NCBI GenBank assembly: GCA_021792135.1
Contig: JAJYVF010000003.1
Coordinates: 124,001 to 188,000 of the forward strand
DNA length: 64,000 nucleotides
Source: Acidobacteriota bacterium
GTDB lineage: Bacteria; Acidobacteriota; Terriglobia; Terriglobales; Acidobacteriaceae
Direction of reading: 5' to 3'
A program made the position numbers and the translations under genes. The notes under the pieces are model-generated. The model had not been told where the DNA came from and searched no databases. It worked only from the letters and a program-made list of their open reading frames with translations. Positions 52,242 through 61,600 of the stretch are shown here, one piece after another. The stretch's first letter is position 1. Each line of letters starts with the position of its first letter.

Positions 52242-52517
52242 ATGAAGATCGAGATCCCCACGACGCTGCGTGCATACACCGGAAATCAGGCGGTGGTCAC
52301 AATTCAGGCGGCCACCGTTGCCGAGGCTCTGAACAGACTGACGGGCCTCTATCCGGAGTTCAAAAAGCATCTGCACACGCCCGACGGCAAACTGCGGTCC
52401 TTCGTGAACCTCTACCTGAACGACCAGGACATTCGCTATCTGCCGGGCCGGGAAGAGACGCAGGTGCGGGACTCCGACACCCTCTCGATCATCCCCTCGA
52501 TTGCCGGCGGGGGTTAG
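52242..52517 (+). CDS. cysO: MoaD/ThiS family sulfur carrier, CysO-like
   Basis: A 91-residue beta-grasp ubiquitin-like carrier. It reads MKIEIPTTLRAYTG, ATVAEALNRLTGLYPEFK, RSFVNLYLNDQDIRYL and DSDTLSIIPSIAGGG. The C-terminal glycines are the attachment end that becomes a thiocarboxylate. The position after cysM and mec identifies it as the sulfur donor for cysteine synthesis rather than molybdopterin or thiamine synthesis. The ATG at 52242 follows a GAGGAAAAGG stretch. An activating E1-like enzyme (MoeZ or ThiF type) is needed but is not in this window. Confidence 0.82.
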   Translation: MKIEIPTTLRAYTGNQAVVTIQAATVAEALNRLTGLYPEFKKHLHTPDGKLRSFVNLYLNDQDIRYLPGREETQVRDSDTLSIIPSIAGGG

Positions 52518-52591
52518 CCGCGCAGCCAGCGACGCCTTCGGCCCGACTCGCTGCGCTTCCTTATGCTCTTTAGCCGCGTACCGCTGAAATA

Positions 52592-52630
52592 CTGAAAGGC
52601 CCCGGTCTTCCTTATCGGATCACCGGGGCC
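52592..52630 (-). terminator. rho-independent terminator of rnpB
   Basis: On the minus strand GGCCCCGGT and ACCGGGGCC form a 9-bp stem around a 15-base loop, followed by TTTCAG. It directly follows the RNase P RNA 3' end. Confidence 0.8.
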
Positions 52631-52632
52631 AT

Positions 52633-53099
52633 GCATACAGACAGACCTGTAAGCCGGATTCTGTCGAGGACGGCCATTCCTCTGGGCGGCGCATTGCTGC
52701 GCGCGCTCACGGCCTTCTCCGCGAGGAGAACGCCTCTAGCGACCTACCCGAAACTTCCGCCCCGCGACTCGCGTCCGGGACGCCCCAACCGGGGCTGACG
52801 CGCCGGGCCGGCACGTGCCGGCATTGCTGCCGGGCTCGTTCCCTATTTGGTCTTGCTCCGTGTGGGGTTTACCCTGCCTCCGCCGTTACCGCCGGAGCGG
52901 TGCGCTCTTACCGCACCTTTTCACCCTTACCCCAGTCCCAACTCAGCGGCTGGGGCGGTATGTTTTCTGTGGCACTAGCCGTCCCTGAGCTTTGACGCTC
53001 AGGTCCCGGACGTTATCCGGCACACTGCCCTGCGGAGTCCGGACTTTCCTCCACCAAAAGGCCTGCGCCTTCTGGCAGCGGCCGCCCAGTCTGCCTGCT
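52633..53099 (-). ncRNA. rnpB: RNase P RNA (bacterial class A)
   Basis: The catalytic RNA of RNase P, which trims the 5' leaders of tRNAs. On the minus strand the 5' part holds the conserved GGAGGAAAGTCCGGACTCC and GCAGTGTGCCGG, and the 3' part holds GACAGAATCCGGCTTACAGG, the two halves of the conserved core. GCAGGCAGAC near the 5' end pairs with GTCTGTCTGT at the 3' end to form helix P1, which sets the ends to about 53099 and 52633. The length of roughly 467 bases is somewhat long for class A. No protein gene competes with it. A TATCAT promoter box lies before it and a strong terminator after it. Confidence 0.96.
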
Positions 53100-53105
53100 C
53101 CTGCT

Positions 53106-53111
53106 ATGATA
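53106..53111 (-). promoter_or_regulatory. -10 box of rnpB
   Basis: TATCAT lies about 7 bases before the P1 helix of RNase P RNA on the minus strand. The -35 region falls in the end of the upstream glycosyltransferase-like gene and is not consensus. Confidence 0.5.
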
Positions 53112-53121
53112 CCGCGATTGT

Positions 53122-54819
53122 TCACCGGTTCGGCTCCAGCGCAACCTGGCAAAGTTCCTCAGCGTACCCGGCGCGCATAAAGGAGTGTCCGCAGAACCGG
53201 TGTGTGATGTGGTACCCATGCGCCTCGGCGTAGGGCACAATCCGGTAGAGATCATTCCGCGGCACCTGGTGCAATTCCCTCGGATCGATGGGGGACCAAT
53301 CGTCGCTGATATTGCCGTTCCGGGCGCTCCACTCCCATTCGCCCACCACGATCAGGTCGGGATGTGTGGCGATCGTGGCAGCAGCCTCCTGGTCGATGCG
53401 CAGTCGCCGGCTCCACACCCAGTACGCCGTCGGCTGGTTGAAGAAAATCGGGTGGTCGAACCAGGCGGCGACCCCGATGCTGTGATAGTAGAAGCCCGCG
53501 ATCCGCTTGCCCGGTCCCCGGGCCTTCAGGAACCTGGCCATCGCGACATCGCCGGAGTACGGACCCCGCATATCGCCACCCACGGAATGCGCCGTCCACC
53601 AGACCTGGTCCAGGCAGCAGAGGATCAGTGCGGCCAGCGTGGCGCGCTGCAGCCAGCGGGCACGCGCGCCTGCCGCCGGAGCCGCCGGCCAGGTCAGCCA
53701 CAGCGCCGCGACCTCGGACTCCCACAGCATGCCCGCATGGCGCGGCTGCATGTACATCGAAGCAAAGAGCAGGACCATGATGGCCCACGGAAGCAGCCCG
53801 ATCCAGCCCAGTTGGCCTGGCCCCGGCCGTAAAGCGATGGCCTGAGCGACGATCAGGATGCATGTGGCCAGCGCCAGCCACCGGAATCGCGAAACCGGAT
53901 AGGTCAGAAGCGAGAGAATGCGTGCGATTCTGCGCCAGAAGGCCTCGACCGGGGTCCGGTGAACGACGAGAAGGCGAATAGGGGCGAGTTCCCCAGGGCG
54001 TACGTCGCCCGTTTCCGGCTTGCCGGGTAGTTGGGTCTTCGCCGTTGTGTCGCCAAGTCTGGCCGAAACTCGCTCCTCGGTGCGCCTGATATTGCTGCCT
54101 GCGGCGAAATTGACGTCGGCCGGCGGCAGGGCGGTAGCGATGGCAATGACCCAGAAGGCGCAGAGCACCAGCACTGGAGTCCGCCTGGATGCTGGATGTC
54201 GTGCGAGCGCCTGCCGCCTCAGCAGAACCCAGGCGGCAACGGCGAAGCCAATCGAGGAGATGAACCCATGCACCGAAATGTTCGCCATCAGTCCCAGCAG
54301 CACAGCCAGCGCAATGAGCCTTCGCTGGCCGGGTGCAGCGCGGGCACCTGCGCGCAGAATTGCCGACGCCGGGAAGGCCAGCACCGCGAACAGCACGTAG
54401 CTGCGCGCGACCACCGCATCCTGATACGCCAGCCAGAACCCGAAGGGAAGCAGGATCCGCAGAATCAGCGGAAAGGGAGACCAGCGCAGCAGGACGAAAA
54501 CTCCGGCAGCTGCGATCGCCCCCGAGACCCAGTGCATGCCGGCGTAGCTGATGTGCAGCCGCGCCAGCACCCAAAGTACCGAGTGCCACAGGCCCGGCGA
54601 TCCCTCATAACGGATCGCGTGGACCATCATGTGCCACCATCCGTTGTCACGCGCCAGCAGCCATGCCTGCGCCTCATCGGCCCAGGGCTCATGCCACGCA
54701 ATCCCCAGCGCCACTACAACGGCGTATCCGGCGAGTACGGCAGACTCAATCCAGCCCCACCGCGCCTGCTCCGGACCGGCCTGCACAGAGGTACCTTCAG
54801 ATACCGGCGAGTCCCTCAC
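53122..54819 (-). CDS. GT-C fold membrane glycosyltransferase-like protein
   Basis: A 565-residue protein with about ten membrane helices. After the first helix it has GIAWHEPWADEAQAWLLAR, the acidic D-E motif in the first periplasmic loop that is typical of GT39/GT83-like (ArnT/PMT) lipid-linked sugar transferases. A large soluble C-terminus (from about residue 430) holds HPIFFNQPTAYWVW and RIDQEAAATIATHPDLIVVGEWEW. Sugar and acceptor are unknown. The start is GTG at 54819, overlapping the epimerase stop as GTGA, so the epimerase may supply its sugar or act in the same polymer pathway. Confidence 0.75.
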   Translation of the reverse strand: MRDSPVSEGTSVQAGPEQARWGWIESAVLAGYAVVVALGIAWHEPWADEAQAWLLARDNGWWHMMVHAIRYEGSPGLWHSVLWVLARLHISYAGMHWVSGAIAAAGVFVLLRWSPFPLILRILLPFGFWLAYQDAVVARSYVLFAVLAFPASAILRAGARAAPGQRRLIALAVLLGLMANISVHGFISSIGFAVAAWVLLRRQALARHPASRRTPVLVLCAFWVIAIATALPPADVNFAAGSNIRRTEERVSARLGDTTAKTQLPGKPETGDVRPGELAPIRLLVVHRTPVEAFWRRIARILSLLTYPVSRFRWLALATCILIVAQAIALRPGPGQLGWIGLLPWAIMVLLFASMYMQPRHAGMLWESEVAALWLTWPAAPAAGARARWLQRATLAALILCCLDQVWWTAHSVGGDMRGPYSGDVAMARFLKARGPGKRIAGFYYHSIGVAAWFDHPIFFNQPTAYWVWSRRLRIDQEAAATIATHPDLIVVGEWEWSARNGNISDDWSPIDPRELHQVPRNDLYRIVPYAEAHGYHITHRFCGHSFMRAGYAEELCQVALEPNR

Positions 54820-55856
54820 GAAATCCACTTCAGCAGACGGATGATGCCCATGGACGCGGCTTTCGAGTGGGCGGATGCGTCCGTGCGCCTGCTGATCTCC
54901 TCGCGGTGGCTGGCGAAGTACTGGTAGGCCTGGATCAGCATCTCCTCGTTCGTCAGAGTAGGCCGCCATCCCAGGCGCTCCTGGATCTTCGTCGTATCAA
55001 ACATGAAGTCTTCCGCAATCATTCTGTAATGATAGGGACCGAGCGGCGACAGATGCATCCGGTGAGCCATGCGCATGACCGCCAGGGCAGGACGAAGCGG
55101 CAGCGAACGCACCCGGGAAGAACTCTCTGCGGCATCGATGACTGCCTGATAGACCTCGCGAAGAGGCTTTACGTTGTTGGAACCTGCGTGGAAGATCTCC
55201 GATCCGTCGGAGCTCAGTGCAGCCAGACACGCCCGTACCAGATCCTCGGCGTAGATAAACTGATACCGGTTGGCTCCTCCGCCGACTACCCACACCGTCT
55301 TCCCGTCCTGGATGAACTCAAAGAGAATGGCCAGCAGACCCAGCCGCCCGCGATCGATAATCGTCGGACATCGGATGATGGTCACATCGATACTTCTCCG
55401 GTAGCGGAACAGAATCTTCTCTGCCTCCAGCTTCGACTCGCCGTAGATCTCCACAGGCGCAGGCGCCTCCTCCTCACGGATCGGATGCCCGGGATTGCTG
55501 GCCCAAAGACAATTGGTCGACGTAAAGATAAGCTTCGGTACTCTGTATTGACGGCAGGCTTCGGCGATGATGCCGGTTGCATTGACATTCGAGGTCCACA
55601 CATCCTTCTTGTTGATGGACAGGCCATGAGCCAGCATCGCCGCGCAGTGAAATACGGCATCATACCTGTGGCCGCCAAAGACCGATTCCAGCAGCCGGCG
55701 ATCGCGGAGGTCGCCGGTGACTTTGGTGAGCCGCCCATGCTGGCCTGGATCCGGCACCCGGTCGATGCTCGTCACATCGTAGCCCTGTCGCAGCAGGTGT
55801 CGCTTAAGGATTCCACCAAAGAATCCGGCTCCGCCGGTCACCAGAACACGGAACAT
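54816..55856 (-). CDS. NAD-dependent nucleotide-sugar epimerase/dehydratase
   Basis: A 346-residue extended SDR. It has VTGGAGFFGG near 6-15 for NAD binding and FHCAAMLAHGL. The catalytic groups are TSTNCLWAS and EIYGESKLEAEK (Y-x-x-x-K, about 139-143), and it also has IRCPTIIDRGR. This matches epimerases or dehydratases acting on UDP- or GDP-sugars, though the substrate is unclear. The ATG at 55856 starts at the first strand. It is translationally coupled to the membrane glycosyltransferase-like gene, suggesting a cell-surface glycan pathway. Confidence 0.88.
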   Translation of the reverse strand: MFRVLVTGGAGFFGGILKRHLLRQGYDVTSIDRVPDPGQHGRLTKVTGDLRDRRLLESVFGGHRYDAVFHCAAMLAHGLSINKKDVWTSNVNATGIIAEACRQYRVPKLIFTSTNCLWASNPGHPIREEEAPAPVEIYGESKLEAEKILFRYRRSIDVTIIRCPTIIDRGRLGLLAILFEFIQDGKTVWVVGGGANRYQFIYAEDLVRACLAALSSDGSEIFHAGSNNVKPLREVYQAVIDAAESSSRVRSLPLRPALAVMRMAHRMHLSPLGPYHYRMIAEDFMFDTTKIQERLGWRPTLTNEEMLIQAYQYFASHREEISRRTDASAHSKAASMGIIRLLKWIS

Positions 55857-55995
55857 CAGCAGGCCTCATCCTGGCAAATACTGGGACTTGCCTTTGATGG
55901 CTGGCCGCCCCTCAGGAACGAAGGGTAGCTCAGGGGAACACCCTGAAGCTGAGATGCGGCCTGCCCCGGAATCCGGATGGCCGCTCCATCGCGGT

Positions 55996-56484
55996 TCATA
56001 AAGACTCTTGCCGCTGTCGTTGCCAGCTCCCGCTCTTGCCCCCGGTCTTTCTTTCGAGGACCAGGTCCCGGATGACAATTCCCTTGTCTGCAGCCTTGCA
56101 CATGTCGTAAACGGTCAGCGCAGCGACAGCTGCCGCGGTCAGCGCCTCCATCTCCACTCCTGTGGTCGCGGTAGTGGCAGCGGTAGCCCGGATGGCGATT
56201 CCACCGGGAGCCGCTGTAACCTGCACATCCACAAAGCTTAGCGGCAGTGGGTGGCACATGGGGATCAGCTCGGCTGTACGCTTGGCCCCCTGGATCCCGG
56301 CGATCCGCGCCACCTCCAGCGGATTCCCTTTGGGGTTGTGGGGAAGGGCTTCCAGAGCCTCGGGCGACATGGCGACGAACACCGAGGCTTCGGCTTTCCG
56401 GCGGGTCGGAGCCTTGCCGCTGACATCCACCATCCGGGCCTGCCCAGCCTCGTCAAAATGGGAGAGTTTGGCCATTTTCTTCAT
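55996..56484 (-). CDS. moaC: cyclic pyranopterin monophosphate synthase
   Basis: MoaC turns the MoaA product into cyclic pyranopterin monophosphate in molybdenum cofactor synthesis. The 162-residue protein has SHFDEAGQARMVDVSGK near the N-terminus, AKRTAELIPMCHPLPLS with the substrate-binding histidine, GVEMEALTAAAVAALTVYDMCKAAD, and IVIRDLVLERKTGGKSG with catalytic lysine region. All family motifs are present. The ATG at 56484 is used; an in-frame ATG at 56475 is also possible. It is divergent from the GH13 gene. No other molybdenum cofactor genes are in the window. Confidence 0.95.
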   Translation of the reverse strand: MKKMAKLSHFDEAGQARMVDVSGKAPTRRKAEASVFVAMSPEALEALPHNPKGNPLEVARIAGIQGAKRTAELIPMCHPLPLSFVDVQVTAAPGGIAIRATAATTATTGVEMEALTAAAVAALTVYDMCKAADKGIVIRDLVLERKTGGKSGSWQRQRQESL

Positions 56485-56610
56485 AACTTAGCCCAGCCGC
56501 AGATCGATGCGCGAGCCGCAGACGAATATGGTAGCTTCGTTACCGGGCTGAAAGCTGCCCGCCGCCAACGCGGCCCAGGCAGTCTCATCTTCGACGGGGA
56601 GCAGGAGCAA

Positions 56611-58395
56611 ATGAAAGCGTGGACGCGCGGTATCTTGTGTCTTCTCGTGGCATTGTGCGCCGGGGCTGCAGGAATTGCTCAGCCTGGCGCTGCGCCGGAA
56701 TCGGCCGGCCATACCCCCTGGTGGAAGAACGCGGTCATCTATGAGATCTATCCGCGCAGCTTTCAGGACTCCAACCGCAACGGCATCGGCGACCTGAACG
56801 GCATCACCTCGCGCCTCGATTACCTGCAGAACCTGGGCGTGAATGCCATCTGGCTTACGCCGATCTATCCCTCGCCGCAGGTGGATTTCGGCTACGACAT
56901 CTCCGATTACACGGCCATTGACCCGCAGTATGGCACGATGGCGGATTTCGACCGCCTCACCGCCGAGGCTCGAAAACGCAATATCGGCGTGATCATGGAC
57001 CTGGTGCTCAACCACACCTCCGACAAGCACCCCTGGTTCATCGAATCGGCCAGCTCCCGCACCAACCCCAAAGCCGACTGGTATGTCTGGCACGACCCGA
57101 AGATTGTCAATGGCAAGCGCGAGCCGCCCAACAACTGGCAATCCGTTTTCGGCCACTCCGCCTGGCAGTGGGATCCGGCCAGGAAGCAGTACTACTATCA
57201 TCGCTTCTACATCCAGCAGCCGGATCTGAACTGGAACAATCCCCAGGTTCGCAAGGCTATGTACGACATGGTGCGGTTCTGGATCCGGCATGGCGTTGCC
57301 GGCTTCCGTCTCGATGCTATCACCTCGCTCTTCGAGGATCCCAGCTTCAGCAATGAGGCCTACGTGCTCGGTCCCGACGGCAAGCCGGTCATCAACGCCT
57401 ACGGCGACAAGGAGGTCATGACGAACAAGACGGACAACCTGCCGGAGGTGCATGACGTGCTGCGCGAACTGCGGCGGGTGGCCGACGAGGCCGGCAATCG
57501 CAATGTCGTGCTGATCGGCGAAACATATCTGGAGTCCATCGCCGATCTGCGCAAAATGTACGGCCCGCGCAACGATGAGCTGCAGCTGCCCATGGACATG
57601 CAGGTGGGCTTCATCAACAAACTGGACGTGCCGCTCTTCCGCCGGAGAATCAACGAAGCGGAGACGGAGATCGGCGACAACCAGCCGCTGTTCGTCTTTG
57701 ACAACCATGACAACCCGCGCTGGGATCGCTACCAGCTCAGCGCCTCCGGAACGCCGGTATTCGGCTACGGCCCCCACCACGCCGGTATCGGCCGTGTGCT
57801 CGCGACCATCCTCTTTGCCTCACGCGACACCGCGATGTTCTATTACGGCGACGAGATCGGCATGGTCACCACCCCACCCACCCGCAAGGAAGACGTGAAG
57901 GACCCCATCGGCATTACCGGCTGGCCGAAGGAAAAAGGACGCGACGGCGAGCGTACGCCGATGCAGTGGAACGATGGTCCGGACGCCGGATTCTCCGCCG
58001 GCCATGTGAAAACCTGGCTGCCCATTCCGCCGAGCTACACCACTTACAACGTCGCTGCGGAACAGGACCAGCCGAATTCCATGCTGCACTGGTATGAGCA
58101 GCTGATGGCGCTCAGGAAGCAGGATCCGGCCCTCCACTCGGGCGACGAGATCATGCTGAATACCAGCGACAACAAGGTCCTTTCCTGGCTGCGGAAGGCG
58201 CCCGACGGTGAGGCCGTGGTCGTAGCCTGCAACTTCACCGATCAGCCCCGGACGGTCAATCTGGACGTGTCTGCCCAGGGTGTTCAGGGTACCCACGCCA
58301 GCACCCTGATGATCACGCCCGGCACGCCTGAACCGGCATCGCTCAGCAAGGTGCAGCTCGGACCTTACGGCGTTTATGTCGGTAAGGTCCAGTAA
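56611..58395 (+). CDS. secreted GH13 alpha-glucosidase-like enzyme
   Basis: A 594-residue exported glycoside hydrolase. Residues 1-24 are a signal peptide. The GH13 regions are in order: DLVLNHTSDKHPWF (region I), GVAGFRLDAITSL with the nucleophile Asp235 (region II), VLIGETYLES with the acid Glu304 (region III), and FVFDNHDNPRWDRY with Asp367 (region IV). QPDLNWNNPQVR precedes region II. This suits oligo-1,6-glucosidase or alpha-glucosidase rather than a starch-degrading amylase. The ATG at 56611 follows GGAGCAGGAGCAA. It probably digests alpha-glucans or oligosaccharides in the periplasm. Confidence 0.9.
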   Translation: MKAWTRGILCLLVALCAGAAGIAQPGAAPESAGHTPWWKNAVIYEIYPRSFQDSNRNGIGDLNGITSRLDYLQNLGVNAIWLTPIYPSPQVDFGYDISDYTAIDPQYGTMADFDRLTAEARKRNIGVIMDLVLNHTSDKHPWFIESASSRTNPKADWYVWHDPKIVNGKREPPNNWQSVFGHSAWQWDPARKQYYYHRFYIQQPDLNWNNPQVRKAMYDMVRFWIRHGVAGFRLDAITSLFEDPSFSNEAYVLGPDGKPVINAYGDKEVMTNKTDNLPEVHDVLRELRRVADEAGNRNVVLIGETYLESIADLRKMYGPRNDELQLPMDMQVGFINKLDVPLFRRRINEAETEIGDNQPLFVFDNHDNPRWDRYQLSASGTPVFGYGPHHAGIGRVLATILFASRDTAMFYYGDEIGMVTTPPTRKEDVKDPIGITGWPKEKGRDGERTPMQWNDGPDAGFSAGHVKTWLPIPPSYTTYNVAAEQDQPNSMLHWYEQLMALRKQDPALHSGDEIMLNTSDNKVLSWLRKAPDGEAVVVACNFTDQPRTVNLDVSAQGVQGTHASTLMITPGTPEPASLSKVQLGPYGVYVGKVQ

Positions 58396-58407
58396 CACGA
58401 ACGAAAT

Positions 58408-58638
58408 TCAGTCTCGGCCGGAGTCCTGTTGCGACCCCTCAGGATTTCGGCCGTTGCGCCATGGACAATGGCGGCATCCCGAGCCACAGCACAAGCCGCG
58501 ACGCATATGGTACGCCTCGGTGAAGACCAGATACGGGCCTTCGCGGTAGTAATCGCGGCCCTCGACGAGCGTCTCCCGATTTGCGGCCCCGGTCTCAGGC
58601 AAGGGCGCCGCCTTCCAGCTCCGTCTGATTCCAGTCAT
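58408..58638 (-). CDS. DUF5522 family protein
   Basis: A 76-residue protein with the family segment VEGRDYYREGPYLVFTEAYHMRRGLCCGSGCRHCPW, where CCGSGCRHCPW holds four cysteines, probably a metal site. Its ATG at 58638 lies 44 bases inside the end of the Lhr helicase gene, so the two overlap in different frames and are coexpressed. Function of the family is unknown. The N-terminus, which overlaps lhr, is not conserved-looking and the true start may be later. Confidence 0.75.
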   Translation of the reverse strand: MTGIRRSWKAAPLPETGAANRETLVEGRDYYREGPYLVFTEAYHMRRGLCCGSGCRHCPWRNGRNPEGSQQDSGRD

Positions 58639-61600
58639 TCGCGCCCGGCAGCGGCATTTCCACGACCGCCGGCTCCTGCGCGCGTTCGGACAGAGGCAGC
58701 GTAACCGTGTTCCCTGGAATGCAGGCAGGCCGCTCCCCCGGTATGACGATCCCCACGAGGTTCATGGGATCGGCGGCCGCGAAGGTAAGCGGCGGCATCT
58801 CCGCGAGCGTTCGCATGCGATTCGCCCGCAGAGCATCGGCGGATTCGGGCAGGGCAAACTGCTCGCCCCCGAAGCCGGAGACAAATCGCCCGCCGCGCAC
58901 GATGCCGCGCGCTTCCAGGCGGCGAAACATGCCGGCCAGTTCGCGCCAGGCCGGGACAGTGGTTTCGCGCCCCAGCACCTCTCGGAGGACAATGCCGTAG
59001 CGGCGCAGCAGCATCCTGCAGGCCGACTCGATCCGGGCGTCGTGCCGCAGAGCGGCTTCCCCCGGACTTTCGGGTCGCAACGGATCGTCGGGCTCCACCA
59101 GCAGCGCCCAGCGCCCCGAAGCATTTCTGCTCCTGGAGCGGCCCAGACCGGAGAAGGCCTGCTTGCGTCGCGGGTCGATCAGCACCCGCAGGCTCTCGAA
59201 GCCGTCGGCCGTTACCACGCCCGCGGCCACCAGCTCCCAGAGCGCACGCTGCACATCTTCGGCAGGCGCCGCCAGCGTACGGGTCAGATCGGTGGCGAAC
59301 ATCGCGCCCCGGCCACTCAGCAGCGAACGAACCCGGTTGGCGAGTTCGCTCAGGCATGCAGTGAGGTTTACCTCCGGGATTTGCCGCCGCGACAGGCACA
59401 AATCCATCCACAGTGCCTCTTCCCGCAGAAAGAACGTGATCGGCGCCTGGCTGGTGGGAACCACGCGTCGCGGCCCCCCGCTGGCCGCGTCGGCAAAGGC
59501 CGGATGCGGCGAGATGCGGCCCCAGCCCACAGCGCCGGTGAGACAGAGCGCATCAAGCCAGCGCGGATCATAGCCGGCGACCCGCCGCGGCAGGATCGAG
59601 CGTTCCCACTCTGCCGCCGGCGCCTCAAAGCCCTCCAGCCCCCGGAGCGCCTCCAGCAACCCCTGCTCGCCTGTAAGCTGCCGCTGTGAGCCTAGATGCT
59701 GCCAGTCGAGCAGGAAGCGCATGTAGACGCCGGGCGTCGCAGGCTCGATTTGCCTGCGCAGGCTGTGCAGCGTGCGCTTGTGGATCCGCTGCAGGATGCG
59801 CCGCTCACACCACTCCACCTCTTCGTCCTTCTGCACGATCTCCGCGGGGCCGCGCTCAAAATGACCGCGCAGAATCGTTCCCATCGACTCCAGCCGCAGC
59901 ATCTGCTTCCAGATGTCTCCCGCATCGAGACCCAGGCGCGCTGCCATGTCCGCCGAAGTCGTGAGGCCGACAATTTGTAACCATCCCTGCAGCGTTTTCT
60001 TCAGAACGTCGCCGGGGGCCGAGCCTTCTGTCCCCACTTGTAACAGGTCCGGCACCGAATTCCCGATGGTCTCGAGATCCGGCCACAGAATGCGCAGCCA
60101 CGCCATGCGCTCCGCCGCCGCGAAGTACTCGCGCCCATTCGCGCGGATGATCATGGCCCTGCCAGTCTTTTCGAGACGATCCAGGAAAATATCCCAGTCG
60201 CGGCAGCCGCCGGAACCGGACAACGTCTCCGCGGGAAATACAACCACGCCGCAGAGCAGATCGTGCAGCTCGTGTTCGTCGCGAATGTCCGGCCAGATCT
60301 CTGCGCGAACTGCGGCAATGGCTCCCGGCGAGAGCCGCCCCGCTTCGCCCAGCACGGCATCCGGCAGTATGCCGCGCATCTGCACGGCGCGCGCCCGCCG
60401 CTCTTCGAGCCCGGCATCGTCGAGATACGAATACGGGCTTGCGCTGAGCAGTTCGTGCGCAAAGGCGGAGGGCGTCGTCGTATCGATCGCAACACAGCGG
60501 ATGCTGCCATCGTGCATCGCCGCCAGCATGGCCTTCAGGCCCTCCAGGTCCATGGCCTCGCCCAGCACGTCGCGCATCACCTCCCGCACCAGCGGGTGGT
60601 CGGGAATCTGAATATCGCCCTCGATGTTCTCGAAGCAGGCCGCCGCCTGCGGAAAGACGCTGGCCAGCAGGTCATCCGAACGAATCCGCTGTACCTGCGG
60701 CGCCACTTTCTTTCCCTTCTGGAACCGCAGCAGTTGCAGACTCCGCGATGCATTCCACCGCCAGCGTGTTTTGAAGATCGGCGATGCGAGCGACGCCTGC
60801 TCCAGCAGTTCCGTAACCGTCGCCTCTGTGAGGAAATGAAACGTATCGCTCAGCGGAAAGCTGTGCTGCTCGGCCAGGCAGATATTCAGCCCGTTATCGC
60901 TCGCCGCTGCCTGCAGTTCGAAATTGAATCCCCGGCAAAAACGCTTGCGCAGTGCCAGCCCCCAGGCCTTGTTGATGCGGCCTCCGAAGGGCGCATGCAG
61001 AATAAGCTGCATGCCTCCCCCCTCATCGAAAAATCGTTCCGCAACAATTGTCGTTACAGATGGGACCGTCCCCAGCACAGCGCGGCCGGCCGCTACGTAG
61101 GCAATCAGCTGCAGGGCTCCGGCGTCGTCGACACCACACTCTGCCGTCAGGAACGCAACCGTCTCCGCGACTTCCGGCGCCGCGGGGCTGACATAGCCGG
61201 GCATCACTCCCGGCGTGCGGCGGTCGATCTCCACGCGCAGCTCGGAGACAAATTCCGAAAGCTCGCGGGTTCGCTGCGGAGCTTCGCCGAACCAGAATGG
61301 CAGTGTCGGCGGTTGACCGTTCGCATCTTCCACCAGCACGCGCCCCGCGGACTCAATGCGCTGGATACGCCAGCTCGCATTGCCCAGCTGCACCACATCG
61401 CCGGGCGACGAATCAACAGCAAAATGCTCATCGAGGGTGGCGATCTGCACGCCTTCCGGCTGCAGAATCACGGGAAACAGAGCCGCATCGGGAATGGCGC
61501 CGCCATTGGTGATCGCCGTGGTGCGCGCGCCGCGCCGAGCCTGGATGCGCCCGTGCACACGATCGCGCAGCAGGTACGCGCCATACCGGCCGCGGCCGGA

